Part shown: positions 1 to 6,624 of the stretch, one piece after another
How positions within the stretch are numbered: the stretch's first letter is position 1
Layout of the letters: every line of letters begins with the position of its first letter
Source of the DNA: CAYSNP01 sp050945855
Lineage (GTDB): Bacteria > Bacillota > Clostridia > Christensenellales > DTU072
Length of the DNA: 9,906 nt
Direction of reading: 5' to 3'
NCBI GenBank assembly: GCA_050945855.1
Contig: JBMNTS010000042.1
Coordinates: 1-9,906 of the forward strand
Notes under the pieces: model-generated
Seen by the model: only the letters and a program-made list of their open reading frames with translations
What the model was told of the DNA's origin: nothing
Database searches by the model: none
Program-made: the position numbers and the translations under genes

Positions 1-55
1 ACCCGTTGTCAAGCCAGTTGTTACGTCTTCTGTTAAAAGGTATTAATCCTGCCAT
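1..55 (-). CDS. Hsp20/alpha-crystallin family small heat-shock protein, N-terminus only (partial)
   Basis: Reading the minus strand from the ATG at 55-53 gives 18 codons, MAGLIPFNRRRNNWLDNG, before the window ends. This matches the usual opening of clostridial Hsp20 proteins (M-x-G-L-x-P-F-N-R-R). A strong Shine-Dalgarno, AAGGAGGAAG, lies at 70-61 with 8 bases between GGAGG and the ATG. A perfect CIRCE operator and a near-consensus promoter lie upstream, which fits a heat-shock gene. Family members are ATP-independent holdase chaperones that bind unfolding proteins in the cytoplasm as oligomers. The alpha-crystallin domain itself is outside the window, so the family call rests on the N-terminal motif plus the regulation. 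Another HrcA-regulated gene is possible but less likely. Confidence 0.72.
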   Translation of the reverse strand, partial: MAGLIPFNRRRNNWLDNG

Positions 56-99
56 TTTTCCTTCCTCCTTTTATATTTTTCCTTCCTTTTCCGCAAAAT

Positions 100-126
100 T
101 TAGCACTCTCGACCCTAGAGTGCTAA
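100..126 (-). promoter_or_regulatory. CIRCE operator (HrcA repressor binding site)
   Basis: TTAGCACTC (100-108), a 9-base spacer (109-117) and GAGTGCTAA (118-126) match the CIRCE consensus with no mismatch. It sits just downstream of the expected transcription start of the minus-strand heat-shock gene and about 45 bases before its start codon, the usual place for HrcA repression. The genes hrcA, grpE, dnaK and groESL are not in the window, so HrcA would act from elsewhere in the genome. Confidence 0.96.
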
Positions 127-136
127 CTTCAATTAA

Positions 137-165
137 AATATACCATAATAGTATATTGTTGTCAA
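137..165 (-). promoter_or_regulatory. Sigma-A-type promoter of the hsp20 gene
   Basis: On the minus strand, TTGACA (165-160) is followed by exactly 17 bases and TATATT (142-137), which matches 11 of 12 consensus bases. Transcription should start near 130, placing the CIRCE operator at the very beginning of the transcript. A second TTGACA at 180-175 has no good -10 box at normal spacing. The use of a vegetative promoter plus CIRCE, not an alternative sigma factor, follows class I heat-shock control. Confidence 0.85.
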
Positions 166-188
166 CTGTTGCGCTGTCAATAAGTTAT

Positions 189-638
189 TTATACAAAAAT
201 ATTTTTGTTCTCTGTACGGGATATCTGCGATAGCGCGTCTCCCGCTTCCTCTTTTGTGCCGCGCGAGGTCGCCACGTCCCCTATGGCGCATACTCCTATG
301 AGTTTATCGTTTTCGGTTACGCACAGCCGCCTTATTTTGTTTTCGGACATCAGCTTTACGGCTTTATCCACAGAGGAGCTGTGCTCTACGGATATGCATT
401 TGGGAGTCATTACTTCGCTGATTTTTGCCTCCTCTTTTACGCCTTCCGCATACCCTCTGATTACCAGATCCCTGTCCGTTACCACGCCTACCAGCGAGCC
501 GCCGTTGGTTACGGGCAAAAACCCTATGTCGTTGTCTCTCATTAATATGGCGGCTTCCTTAACGGTGCCCTGCGCCTCTATCGTTATGACGTCAAAGGTC
601 ATAATATCGCTTACTTTTTTTTCCGCATTCAATTTCAT
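189..638 (-). CDS. Two-CBS-domain protein, YhcV-like
   Basis: This 149-residue protein consists almost entirely of a tandem CBS (Bateman) pair. CBS1 covers about residues 8-62 (KVSDIMT at the start, GVVTDRDLVIR at 51-61). CBS2 covers about 72-125 (KISEVMT at 72-78, GVCAIGDVA at 115-123). The short tail with EEAGDALSQIS closely recalls B. subtilis YhcV in both sequence and length. CBS pairs bind adenine nucleotides such as AMP, ATP or S-adenosylmethionine and usually regulate a partner. No enzymatic or membrane domain is present, so this is a stand-alone cytoplasmic sensor of unknown target. The ATG at 638 is preceded by a modest AAGGA about 10 bases upstream. The hsp20 gene lies 133 bases downstream in the same direction, and no clear terminator separates them, so some read-through is possible. 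The TAA stop is at 191-189. Confidence 0.93.
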   Translation of the reverse strand: MKLNAEKKVSDIMTFDVITIEAQGTVKEAAILMRDNDIGFLPVTNGGSLVGVVTDRDLVIRGYAEGVKEEAKISEVMTPKCISVEHSSSVDKAVKLMSENKIRRLCVTENDKLIGVCAIGDVATSRGTKEEAGDALSQISRTENKNIFV

Positions 639-676
639 AATTATTTTTCCTTTTTGAGTTATTAATACCTAGTATG

Positions 677-690
677 GGAAAGCGCTTTCA
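677..690. promoter_or_regulatory. Candidate cre/LacI-family operator palindrome
   Basis: GAAAGCGCTTTC (678-689) is a perfect 12-bp palindrome with a central CG. With flanks, GGAAAGCGCTTTCA differs by one base from the classic catabolite-responsive element form TGAAAGCGCTTTCA. The dyad continues outward as AGTAT (671-675) and ATACT (690-694), offset by a two-base bulge on the left. It lies 39-52 bases before the minus-strand CBS gene start and about 120 bases upstream of the nifJ -35 box. A CcpA or other LacI-family site is the natural reading; which gene it controls is inference. Confidence 0.5.
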
Positions 691-797
691 TACTATGCGC
701 TCTCAAAATAAAAAAACCGCAGACTTTGGGCAGCAGTGAAATTATTCGGGCAAAAGCGGCAAGGTGATTGCAATTAAACTTATATTATTTAATTTGT

Positions 798-812
798 AAT
801 ACATTATGTATT
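798..812. promoter_or_regulatory. Candidate operator: 15-bp inverted repeat on the nifJ -35 box
   Basis: AATACAT (798-804), one base, ATGTATT (806-812) forms a perfect 7-bp inverted repeat. Its right arm ends on the first base of the nifJ -35 hexamer, a position suited to repression by steric blocking or to activation from -35. It does not match the Rex, Fur/PerR or CcpA consensus sequences I know, so the regulator is unassigned. AT-rich DNA produces chance palindromes, which keeps confidence moderate. Confidence 0.4.
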
Positions 813-840
813 TGACTATATAGATAAAAAAGTATATAAT
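812..840 (+). promoter_or_regulatory. Sigma-A promoter of nifJ
   Basis: TTGACT (812-817), a 17-base spacer and a perfect TATAAT (835-840) give 11 of 12 consensus matches. Transcription should begin near 847, leaving a leader of about 44 bases that carries the GGAGG ribosome binding site at 877-881. The start point also argues against the in-frame GTG at 846 as a start codon, because it would sit at the 5' end of the message with no ribosome binding site. Confidence 0.88.
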
Positions 841-890
841 TCAATGTGGACGTTTTGAACTATAAACGAATAAAACGGAGGTTATATGAA

Positions 891-3800
891 ATGAGCAAAA
901 AAATGACTATTGACGGCAATACCGCTGCATCTCACGTGGCTTACGCATTTAGCGAAGTTGCAGCGATTTATCCTATTACTCCCTCTTCTCCGATGGGCGA
1001 GGTAGCGGACGAATGGGCAAGCAAGGGCAGAAAAAATATGTTCGGTCAGACTTTACGCCTTGCCGAAATGCAGTCGGAAGCGGGCGCCGCGGGCGCGGTC
1101 CACGGGGCATTGTCGGCAGGAGCGTTGACTACTACTTACACCGCAAGCCAGGGCTTGCTTTTAATGATACCCAATATGTATAAAATCGCGGGAGAATTGA
1201 TGCCCGCGGTATTTCATGTTTCCGCAAGAAGCATTGCGGGGCATGCCCTTAATATATTCGGCGACCATTCGGACGTGATGGCGTGCAGGCAGACGGGCTT
1301 TGCCATGGTGTGCTCCAATTCCGTGCAGGAAGTAATGGATTTGGCGCTTGTTTCTCATCTTTCCACCCTCAAAGCCAAGGTGCCTTTCCTGCATTTCTTT
1401 GACGGTTTCAGGACCAGTCACGAGGTAAGCAAGATTGACTCCATAGATTATGAGGATATGAAAAAGCTGGTGGATATGCGCGATATCGAGGATTTCAAAG
1501 CGCGCGCATTAAATCCCGAGCATCCTATCCAAAAGGGCACGGCGCAAAATCCGGACGTCTTTTTCCAGAACAGGGAAGCGAGCAATAAATATTATGCGGC
1601 GGTGCCGGCCATAGTGGAAAAGGCTATGCGCGACGTGGAAGCGATTACCGGCAGGGCGTATCATTTGTTTGATTACGCGGGCGCGCCGGACGCGGAAAAA
1701 GTTGTTGTAATGATGGGCAGCGGCGCGGAAGCGGCGGAAGAGGTTGTCAATTATCTTAACGAGCACGGACAAAAGACGGGGCTTGTCAAAGTACGCTTAT
1801 ACCGTCCTTTTGATTCCGAGGCGTTTGCGCGCGCAATACCCAAAACGGCAAAATATATTACCGTGTTAGACAGATGCAAGGAGCCCGGCTCTTTGGGCGA
1901 ACCGTTGTATTTGGACGTAGTCACCGCGCTTGCCGGCAGATTTGATGGCAAAATCTTAGGCGGCCGCTACGGTCTGGGCAGCAAGGAATTCAATCCCTCT
2001 ATGATTAACGGCGTGTTTGAAAATATGGGCGCAGCCGATAAGACCGGCTTTACCGTAGGTATCATCGATGACGTGACAGGCACATCCCTGCCCAAAGGAA
2101 AACCTATCGACACCACGCCCAAGGGCACGATAAGCTGCAAGTTTTACGGACTGGGCTCTGACGGCACGGTGGGCGCGAATAAAAACAGCATCAAGATTAT
2201 AGGCGATTATACGGACAAATTCGCGCAGGGCTTCTTTGTTTACGACAGTAAAAAGTCCGGCGGTCTGACCGTAAGCCATCTGCGTTTCGGCGACAAGCCC
2301 ATCGGCAGCAGCTATCTGATTGACCAGGCGGATTTTGTGGCATGCCACGTTCCCAGTTACCTTTTCCGCTATGATATGCTCTCCGACCTAAAAGACGGGG
2401 GCACATTCCTGTTAAACAGCGTATGGGAGCCCGAGGAAATGGATAAGGAGCTGCCCGCTTGCGTAAAAAACATCATGGCCAAAAAGAAAATCAAATTCTA
2501 CACAATCAACGCGGGCAAAATCGCGCACGAAATCGGGCTGGGCAATCGTATCAACGTAATCATGCAGGCAGGCTTCTTTAAGCTTTCCGGCGTTATCCCT
2601 TACGAGGACGCGGAAAAGCATATGAAAGAGGCAGTGCTCAAGAGCTATGGAAAGAAGGGCGAGCAAATAGTAAAGATGAACAATCTTGCCATAGACAACG
2701 CGGTAAGCGGCCTAAAGGAAGTCAAAATCGGCGCGGATTGGGAGACTACCACGTCGGGCGCTCCTTTGATGGAAGTAGCGGACGACCCGTATTTTGCCAA
2801 AGTCGTCAACCCCATTCTTGCCCAAAAGGGAGACGATCTGCCTGTTTCCGCTTTTAACGCGGACGGCAGCGTTCCTACCGGCACTACGAGATTTGAAAAG
2901 CGCGGCGTCGCGGTGACCGTGCCGCGCTGGATAAAAGAAAAATGTATTCAATGCAACCAATGCTCCTTGGTATGTCCGCACGCTACCATAAGACCCGTTT
3001 TGCATAAGGCGGAAGTATTGAAGGACAAGCCCGAGGGCTTTGACACGGTACAGGCAAAAGGCAAGGGGCTGGAGGAATATCAGTTCCGCGTACAGGTATC
3101 CCCGCTGGATTGCACGGGCTGCGGCTCCTGCGCCAACGTATGCCCCGCTCCGGGAAAAGCGTTGGAAATGGCGCCCATTTCCGAAATGGTTAAAGCGGAA
3201 AAGGAGAATTGGGATTATGCCTACGCGCTTCCGCCTACGGACGCGGAGTTTAACGAGGCTACGATTAAGGGAAGCCAGTTCAAGCGCCCGTTGTTCGAGT
3301 TTTCCGGCGCATGCGCAGGCTGCGGCGAAACACCGTATATTAAACTGGCGACCCAGCTTTTCGGCGACAGGATGATAATTGCCAACGCCACCGGCTGCTC
3401 TTCCATTTACGGCGGCCACGCCCCCACCTGCCCTTATTCCAAAAACGAGGAAGGTCACGGACCCGCCTGGGCTAATTCCCTGTTTGAGGACAATGCGGAG
3501 TACGGCTTCGGTATGAGGCTTGCTTACAGTCAGAGAAGGCAAAAGCTTTACGAGGATATCAAGAACGCTATGGACGGCGTAAGCGAGCAGACCGCGCAAG
3601 CGTTTTCCGAATGGCTGGAAACCTTTGACGATAATGAGAAAAATATAGCGGCCAGCAAAAAGGTAAAGGCGGCGCTCAAGCAGGAAAAGAGCGCTTTGGC
3701 GGAGGGCATATTAAAAGAAGCGGATTGTCTTGCTCCTAAATCCGTATGGATTATAGGCGGCGACGGCTGGGCTTACGATATCGGTTACGGCGGACTGGAC

Positions 3801-4382
3801 CACGTTCTGGCAATGAACGAAAACGTCAATATTCTGGTACTGGATACCGAGCTTTACTCCAATACCGGAGGACAGGCGAGCAAATCCACGCCTACCGCCT
3901 CTGTCGTTAAGTTTGCGGCGGCGGGCAAGCGCACCAAGAAAAAGGATTTAGGTATGATGGCTATGAGCTACGGTTACGTTTACGTCGCTCAAATCAGCTT
4001 AGGCGCCAATATGAATCAGGCTATCCGCGCTATGAAAGAGGCGGAGGCATACGACGGCCCCTCCCTTATTATCGCTTATTCTCCCTGCATCAATCACGGT
4101 ATTGATATGGGACGCTCTATCGAAAGCATGAAGAAAGCCGTGGAGACGGGATACTGGGCGCTGTACCGCTACAATCCCCAATTGGCGGAAGAGGGCAAGA
4201 ATCCCTTCAGTCTGGACAGCAAAGACCCGATAGCCGAATATCAATCCTTCTTAGACGGCGAAATCCGCTACAAGTCATTGAAAAAGGCGTTCCCCGATTT
4301 GGCTGAGGAGTTGTTCGCGCAAAGCGCCAAGGAAGCAAAGGCAAGGCTGGAAGGTTACAAACGTCTGGCGGAAGGCAAGTAG
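891..4382 (+). CDS. nifJ: Pyruvate:ferredoxin (flavodoxin) oxidoreductase, single-chain
   Basis: PFOR (EC 1.2.7.1) converts pyruvate and CoA to acetyl-CoA and CO2 while reducing ferredoxin, the central cytoplasmic step of clostridial fermentation. The 1163-residue chain is full length for the homodimeric, fused form. Domain I has YPITPSSP at 27-34, with T30, E63 and R113 at the positions of substrate/TPP residues in the Desulfovibrio africanus enzyme. Two 4Fe-4S ferredoxin motifs follow: C685, C688, C691, C695 and C741, C744, C747, C751. The proximal cluster ligands C808, C811, C836 and C1066 are all present. The Mg-TPP motif GGDGWAYDIG begins at 956 and is followed by SNTGGQ. ATG 891 is chosen because GGAGG (877-881) lies 9 bases upstream and the N-terminus matches the family (M-x-K-K-M-x-x-x-D-G-N-T-A). 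The gene has its own promoter and terminator, so it is probably monocistronic. Confidence 0.98.
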   Translation: MSKKMTIDGNTAASHVAYAFSEVAAIYPITPSSPMGEVADEWASKGRKNMFGQTLRLAEMQSEAGAAGAVHGALSAGALTTTYTASQGLLLMIPNMYKIAGELMPAVFHVSARSIAGHALNIFGDHSDVMACRQTGFAMVCSNSVQEVMDLALVSHLSTLKAKVPFLHFFDGFRTSHEVSKIDSIDYEDMKKLVDMRDIEDFKARALNPEHPIQKGTAQNPDVFFQNREASNKYYAAVPAIVEKAMRDVEAITGRAYHLFDYAGAPDAEKVVVMMGSGAEAAEEVVNYLNEHGQKTGLVKVRLYRPFDSEAFARAIPKTAKYITVLDRCKEPGSLGEPLYLDVVTALAGRFDGKILGGRYGLGSKEFNPSMINGVFENMGAADKTGFTVGIIDDVTGTSLPKGKPIDTTPKGTISCKFYGLGSDGTVGANKNSIKIIGDYTDKFAQGFFVYDSKKSGGLTVSHLRFGDKPIGSSYLIDQADFVACHVPSYLFRYDMLSDLKDGGTFLLNSVWEPEEMDKELPACVKNIMAKKKIKFYTINAGKIAHEIGLGNRINVIMQAGFFKLSGVIPYEDAEKHMKEAVLKSYGKKGEQIVKMNNLAIDNAVSGLKEVKIGADWETTTSGAPLMEVADDPYFAKVVNPILAQKGDDLPVSAFNADGSVPTGTTRFEKRGVAVTVPRWIKEKCIQCNQCSLVCPHATIRPVLHKAEVLKDKPEGFDTVQAKGKGLEEYQFRVQVSPLDCTGCGSCANVCPAPGKALEMAPISEMVKAEKENWDYAYALPPTDAEFNEATIKGSQFKRPLFEFSGACAGCGETPYIKLATQLFGDRMIIANATGCSSIYGGHAPTCPYSKNEEGHGPAWANSLFEDNAEYGFGMRLAYSQRRQKLYEDIKNAMDGVSEQTAQAFSEWLETFDDNEKNIAASKKVKAALKQEKSALAEGILKEADCLAPKSVWIIGGDGWAYDIGYGGLDHVLAMNENVNILVLDTELYSNTGGQASKSTPTASVVKFAAAGKRTKKKDLGMMAMSYGYVYVAQISLGANMNQAIRAMKEAEAYDGPSLIIAYSPCINHGIDMGRSIESMKKAVETGYWALYRYNPQLAEEGKNPFSLDSKDPIAEYQSFLDGEIRYKSLKKAFPDLAEELFAQSAKEAKARLEGYKRLAEGK

Positions 4383-4407
4383 TACCTTATTTCATTACTG
4401 ACAGTAT

Positions 4408-4437
4408 AAAAATTCCCCCGCCCGGGGGAATTTTTTT
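4408..4437 (+). terminator. Strong Rho-independent terminator after nifJ
   Basis: The arms AAAAATTCCCCCG (4408-4420) and CGGGGGAATTTTT (4423-4435) are perfectly complementary, with the closing pair probably open to give a GCCC tetraloop. A run of seven T (4431-4437) follows the GC core. It starts 25 bases after the nifJ stop. Because A and T tracts flank both sides it could also act on the opposite strand. It isolates nifJ from the spoVT operon. Confidence 0.95.
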
Positions 4438-4515
4438 GTTGTGCAAAAAAGGTCTTGCAAGCATTTCCTGAATTTTTTTATGCCGAATTCACAAGTTAAA
4501 TACAATGGAGGTAAT

Positions 4516-5043
4516 ATGAAATCAACAGGCATTGTCAGAAGAATAGACGAATTAGGCAGAGTTGTAATACCCAAAGAGCTTAGACGTACTATGAGACTCA
4601 GAGAAGGGGAGGAAATGGAGGTTTTTACGGATAGCGGAGGCGAGTTGATTTTCAAAAAGTATTCCGCGCTTAAAGGTATCAAGGAGTATGGAGAAGAGCT
4701 TGCCTCTTCTATTACCAATATTATCAATAAGCCGGTTGTAATCACGGATAAGGATAACGTTATCGTAGATACCTCAAGCAATCAGATGTATCTGGATAAA
4801 AGAATAAGTTACAAATTCGAGCGGGCTATGGAAAAAAGACGCGCCGTGTTATATAAGGGTTCGGACGCCGTGCAAATCAGCGACGAAAATATTAACGATG
4901 TGGTAAGTATGGTTATCGCCCCCGTTGTTTATCAGGGTGACATACTGGGCGCGCTGGCGATAATATCCAAAAACAACGTTATGGCGGATACGGAGATAAA
5001 ACTAGCGGAAATAGCTACGGACTTTTTAAGCAAACAGGTGTAA
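4516..5043 (+). CDS. spoVT: Stage V sporulation protein T (AbrB-family transcription regulator)
   Basis: This 175-residue protein matches B. subtilis SpoVT (178 residues) over its length. Residues 1-50 form the swapped-hairpin AbrB/MazE DNA-binding domain, with the signature TGIVRRIDELGRVVIPKELR near the N-terminus. Residues of about 55-175 correspond to the SpoVT GAF domain. In Bacillus it is a tetrameric regulator of sigma-G-dependent forespore genes. The start is ATG 4516, supported by GGAGG at 4507-4511 (4-base spacing) and by the family N-terminus; an upstream in-frame start at 4441 would add 25 unrelated residues. It heads a four-gene run and its TAA stop abuts the ATG of the next gene. 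The strong terminator at 4408-4437 means it needs its own promoter in 4438-4506, where I see only weak matches (TTGCAA at 4455-4460 with TATGCC at 4479-4484). Confidence 0.95.
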   Translation: MKSTGIVRRIDELGRVVIPKELRRTMRLREGEEMEVFTDSGGELIFKKYSALKGIKEYGEELASSITNIINKPVVITDKDNVIVDTSSNQMYLDKRISYKFERAMEKRRAVLYKGSDAVQISDENINDVVSMVIAPVVYQGDILGALAIISKNNVMADTEIKLAEIATDFLSKQV

Positions 5044-6624
5044 ATGCGCGCAAAAAAAAGTTACCTTGTGGGAGCCTCGAGTTTAGCTTTGGCTACGCTG
5101 ATAGCCAAGTTTATCGGGGCTTTTTACAGGATACCGCTTACCAATATAATAGGGGCGGAGGGCATCGGCATTTATCAGCTGATATTTCCCGTATACTCCC
5201 TGCTTTTGACAAGCTCCTCCGGCGCGATGCCCATCGCCATTTCTTTAATTATGAGTAAGCACGCCGCTAACGAGGACATAAGCTTAACCCAAAAAAGATT
5301 TACCGCGATAATGTCCATAATACTTCTTATCGGTCTGCTTTCCTCGCTGGGGCTGACGCTGCTTGCCCGCCCCCTTTCCATAATTCAGCGCAACTGGTTT
5401 GCGGGTATCGGCTATGTGGCTATCGCGCCCGCCGTCGTTTTTGTAGCAGGCATTGCGGCGTTCAGAGGGTATTTTCAGGGGCAGTCGGATATGCGGCCCA
5501 CTTCGGTTTCTTATGTGGTGGAAGCGGTTACCAAACTTGCTTTCGGGTTGGGGTTAAGCGCGATATTACTGCCTTTGGGTCTCCAATTTGCGGTTTTCGG
5601 AGCGCTGTCAGGCGTGGCTATATCAGAGGCGATTACCTTTTTTGTTATGTATTCGACATACAGAAGGCAATCGGGCAGACTCAACCTTAATCTCAACCTT
5701 AAAGAAAACAAAAAGCATTATAAGGAGATAATAAGGATTTCCTTTCCCATTTCCGTGGGCGGGATAATTATGCCCATAGTCCTCTTTATTGACAGTATAC
5801 TGGTGGTCAACATCTTAATGCGCACGGGCGTATCCTCCCAGCAGGCGACCGCAAGTTACGGTATGCTTACCGGCCCCGTGGCAAGCCTTATCAATTTGCC
5901 CGTGGTGCTGACGTTAAGTTTGGGCATAGCCGTTGTGCCGGCAATCGCCCACATCAAAGAGCGCAGAGATTTGGCGGCAATCAAGCAGAAAAGCGACACC
6001 GCGCTTAAACTCGCGCTTATTATCGGCGTCCCCTTTGCGGTAATATATTTTTTGCTTGCGCGCAATATCCTTTATCTGCTTTATCCCCGCTTAAGCTATT
6101 CAGAGCTTAACCTGGGAGTAAGGCTGTTGCAGATAGGCGCCGCGACCGTATTGATATTGAGTCTTATGCAGATATACTCCTCACTTTTGCAAGGGTTGGG
6201 AAAGACTTACACGCCCGTAAAAAATCTCGCCTTTTCCGCCGTGATAAAAATAATTCTGGATGTAATACTGTTGTATACCATAGGGATAGAAGGAGTGGCG
6301 GTAGCCTCTTTTGCCTGCTACGCTATATGTATGACCCTCAACCTAATAAGCTACAAACGCCTTACCGGCGTCAACCAGACCTTTTTGAAAAACAGTTGCA
6401 TAATCTGCGTCAGCGGTGCTATAATGGCTCTGGCAGTTTATCTTGCCAGTTTATATCTCGCTTTCTACGGGATAATCGCGATTATCGGCATCGGCAGTTT
6501 CGTTTACGCAGGGATATTGATAGTATCGGGAGTGTTTTCCGAGCGGCAATTGCAAAGTCTGCCTATGGGAAAAATCTGGGTCAGAGCCAGCAGGCGTTTA
6601 AGGTTTTGGGAGGGCAAAAGATGA
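5044..6624 (+). CDS. yabM: YabM/SpoVB-family polysaccharide (lipid-linked precursor) flippase, MOP/MATE superfamily
   Basis: A 526-residue, highly hydrophobic protein with roughly 14 membrane-spanning segments, typical in length for the SpoVB/YabM/MurJ-like polysaccharide transporter family. The N-terminus (SYLVGASSLALATLIAKFIG, then RIPLTNIIGAEGIGIYQLIFP) carries the family pattern of helix 1, an RIPL loop and a G-x-E-G-x-G-x-Y-Q motif before helix 2. Family members move undecaprenyl-linked peptidoglycan or polysaccharide precursors across the cytoplasmic membrane, and SpoVB is linked to spore cortex synthesis. Position between spoVT and yabN matches Bacillus yabM rather than spoVB itself, so the symbol rests on gene order. 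The ATG at 5044 directly follows the spoVT stop with only a weak AGGTG upstream, implying translational coupling. The substrate is not inferable. Confidence 0.88.
   Translation: MRAKKSYLVGASSLALATLIAKFIGAFYRIPLTNIIGAEGIGIYQLIFPVYSLLLTSSSGAMPIAISLIMSKHAANEDISLTQKRFTAIMSIILLIGLLSSLGLTLLARPLSIIQRNWFAGIGYVAIAPAVVFVAGIAAFRGYFQGQSDMRPTSVSYVVEAVTKLAFGLGLSAILLPLGLQFAVFGALSGVAISEAITFFVMYSTYRRQSGRLNLNLNLKENKKHYKEIIRISFPISVGGIIMPIVLFIDSILVVNILMRTGVSSQQATASYGMLTGPVASLINLPVVLTLSLGIAVVPAIAHIKERRDLAAIKQKSDTALKLALIIGVPFAVIYFLLARNILYLLYPRLSYSELNLGVRLLQIGAATVLILSLMQIYSSLLQGLGKTYTPVKNLAFSAVIKIILDVILLYTIGIEGVAVASFACYAICMTLNLISYKRLTGVNQTFLKNSCIICVSGAIMALAVYLASLYLAFYGIIAIIGIGSFVYAGILIVSGVFSERQLQSLPMGKIWVRASRRLRFWEGKR

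Noticed and set aside
205..657. 150-codon plus-strand open frame opposite the CBS gene
   Set aside because: The minus-strand frame encodes an unmistakable CBS pair. The plus-strand product is serine/threonine-rich noise.
846..890. In-frame GTG at 846 as an earlier start for nifJ (15 extra residues)
   Set aside because: It lies at the predicted transcription start and has no ribosome binding site. The N-terminus from 891 matches PFOR proteins, and GGAGG at 877-881 is well placed for 891.
2712..3599. 295-codon open frame on the minus strand inside nifJ
   Set aside because: It is antisense to conserved ferredoxin-domain coding, has an arginine/alanine-rich composition typical of an antisense shadow, and has no recognisable motif.
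4441..4515. Upstream extension of spoVT by 25 residues
   Set aside because: The extra residues do not resemble SpoVT, and the GGAGG at 4507-4511 points to ATG 4516.
5688..5701. Short tandem repeat (CTCAACCTTAA-type unit twice) within yabM
   Set aside because: It encodes a local Leu-Asn alternation in a loop of the transporter. Two copies of a short unit in frame are not evidence of a functional repeat.
6327..6620. 98-residue N-terminal extension of yabN
   Set aside because: It runs in another frame inside yabM. The family start is at 6621, with an ATGA overlap and a good ribosome binding site.
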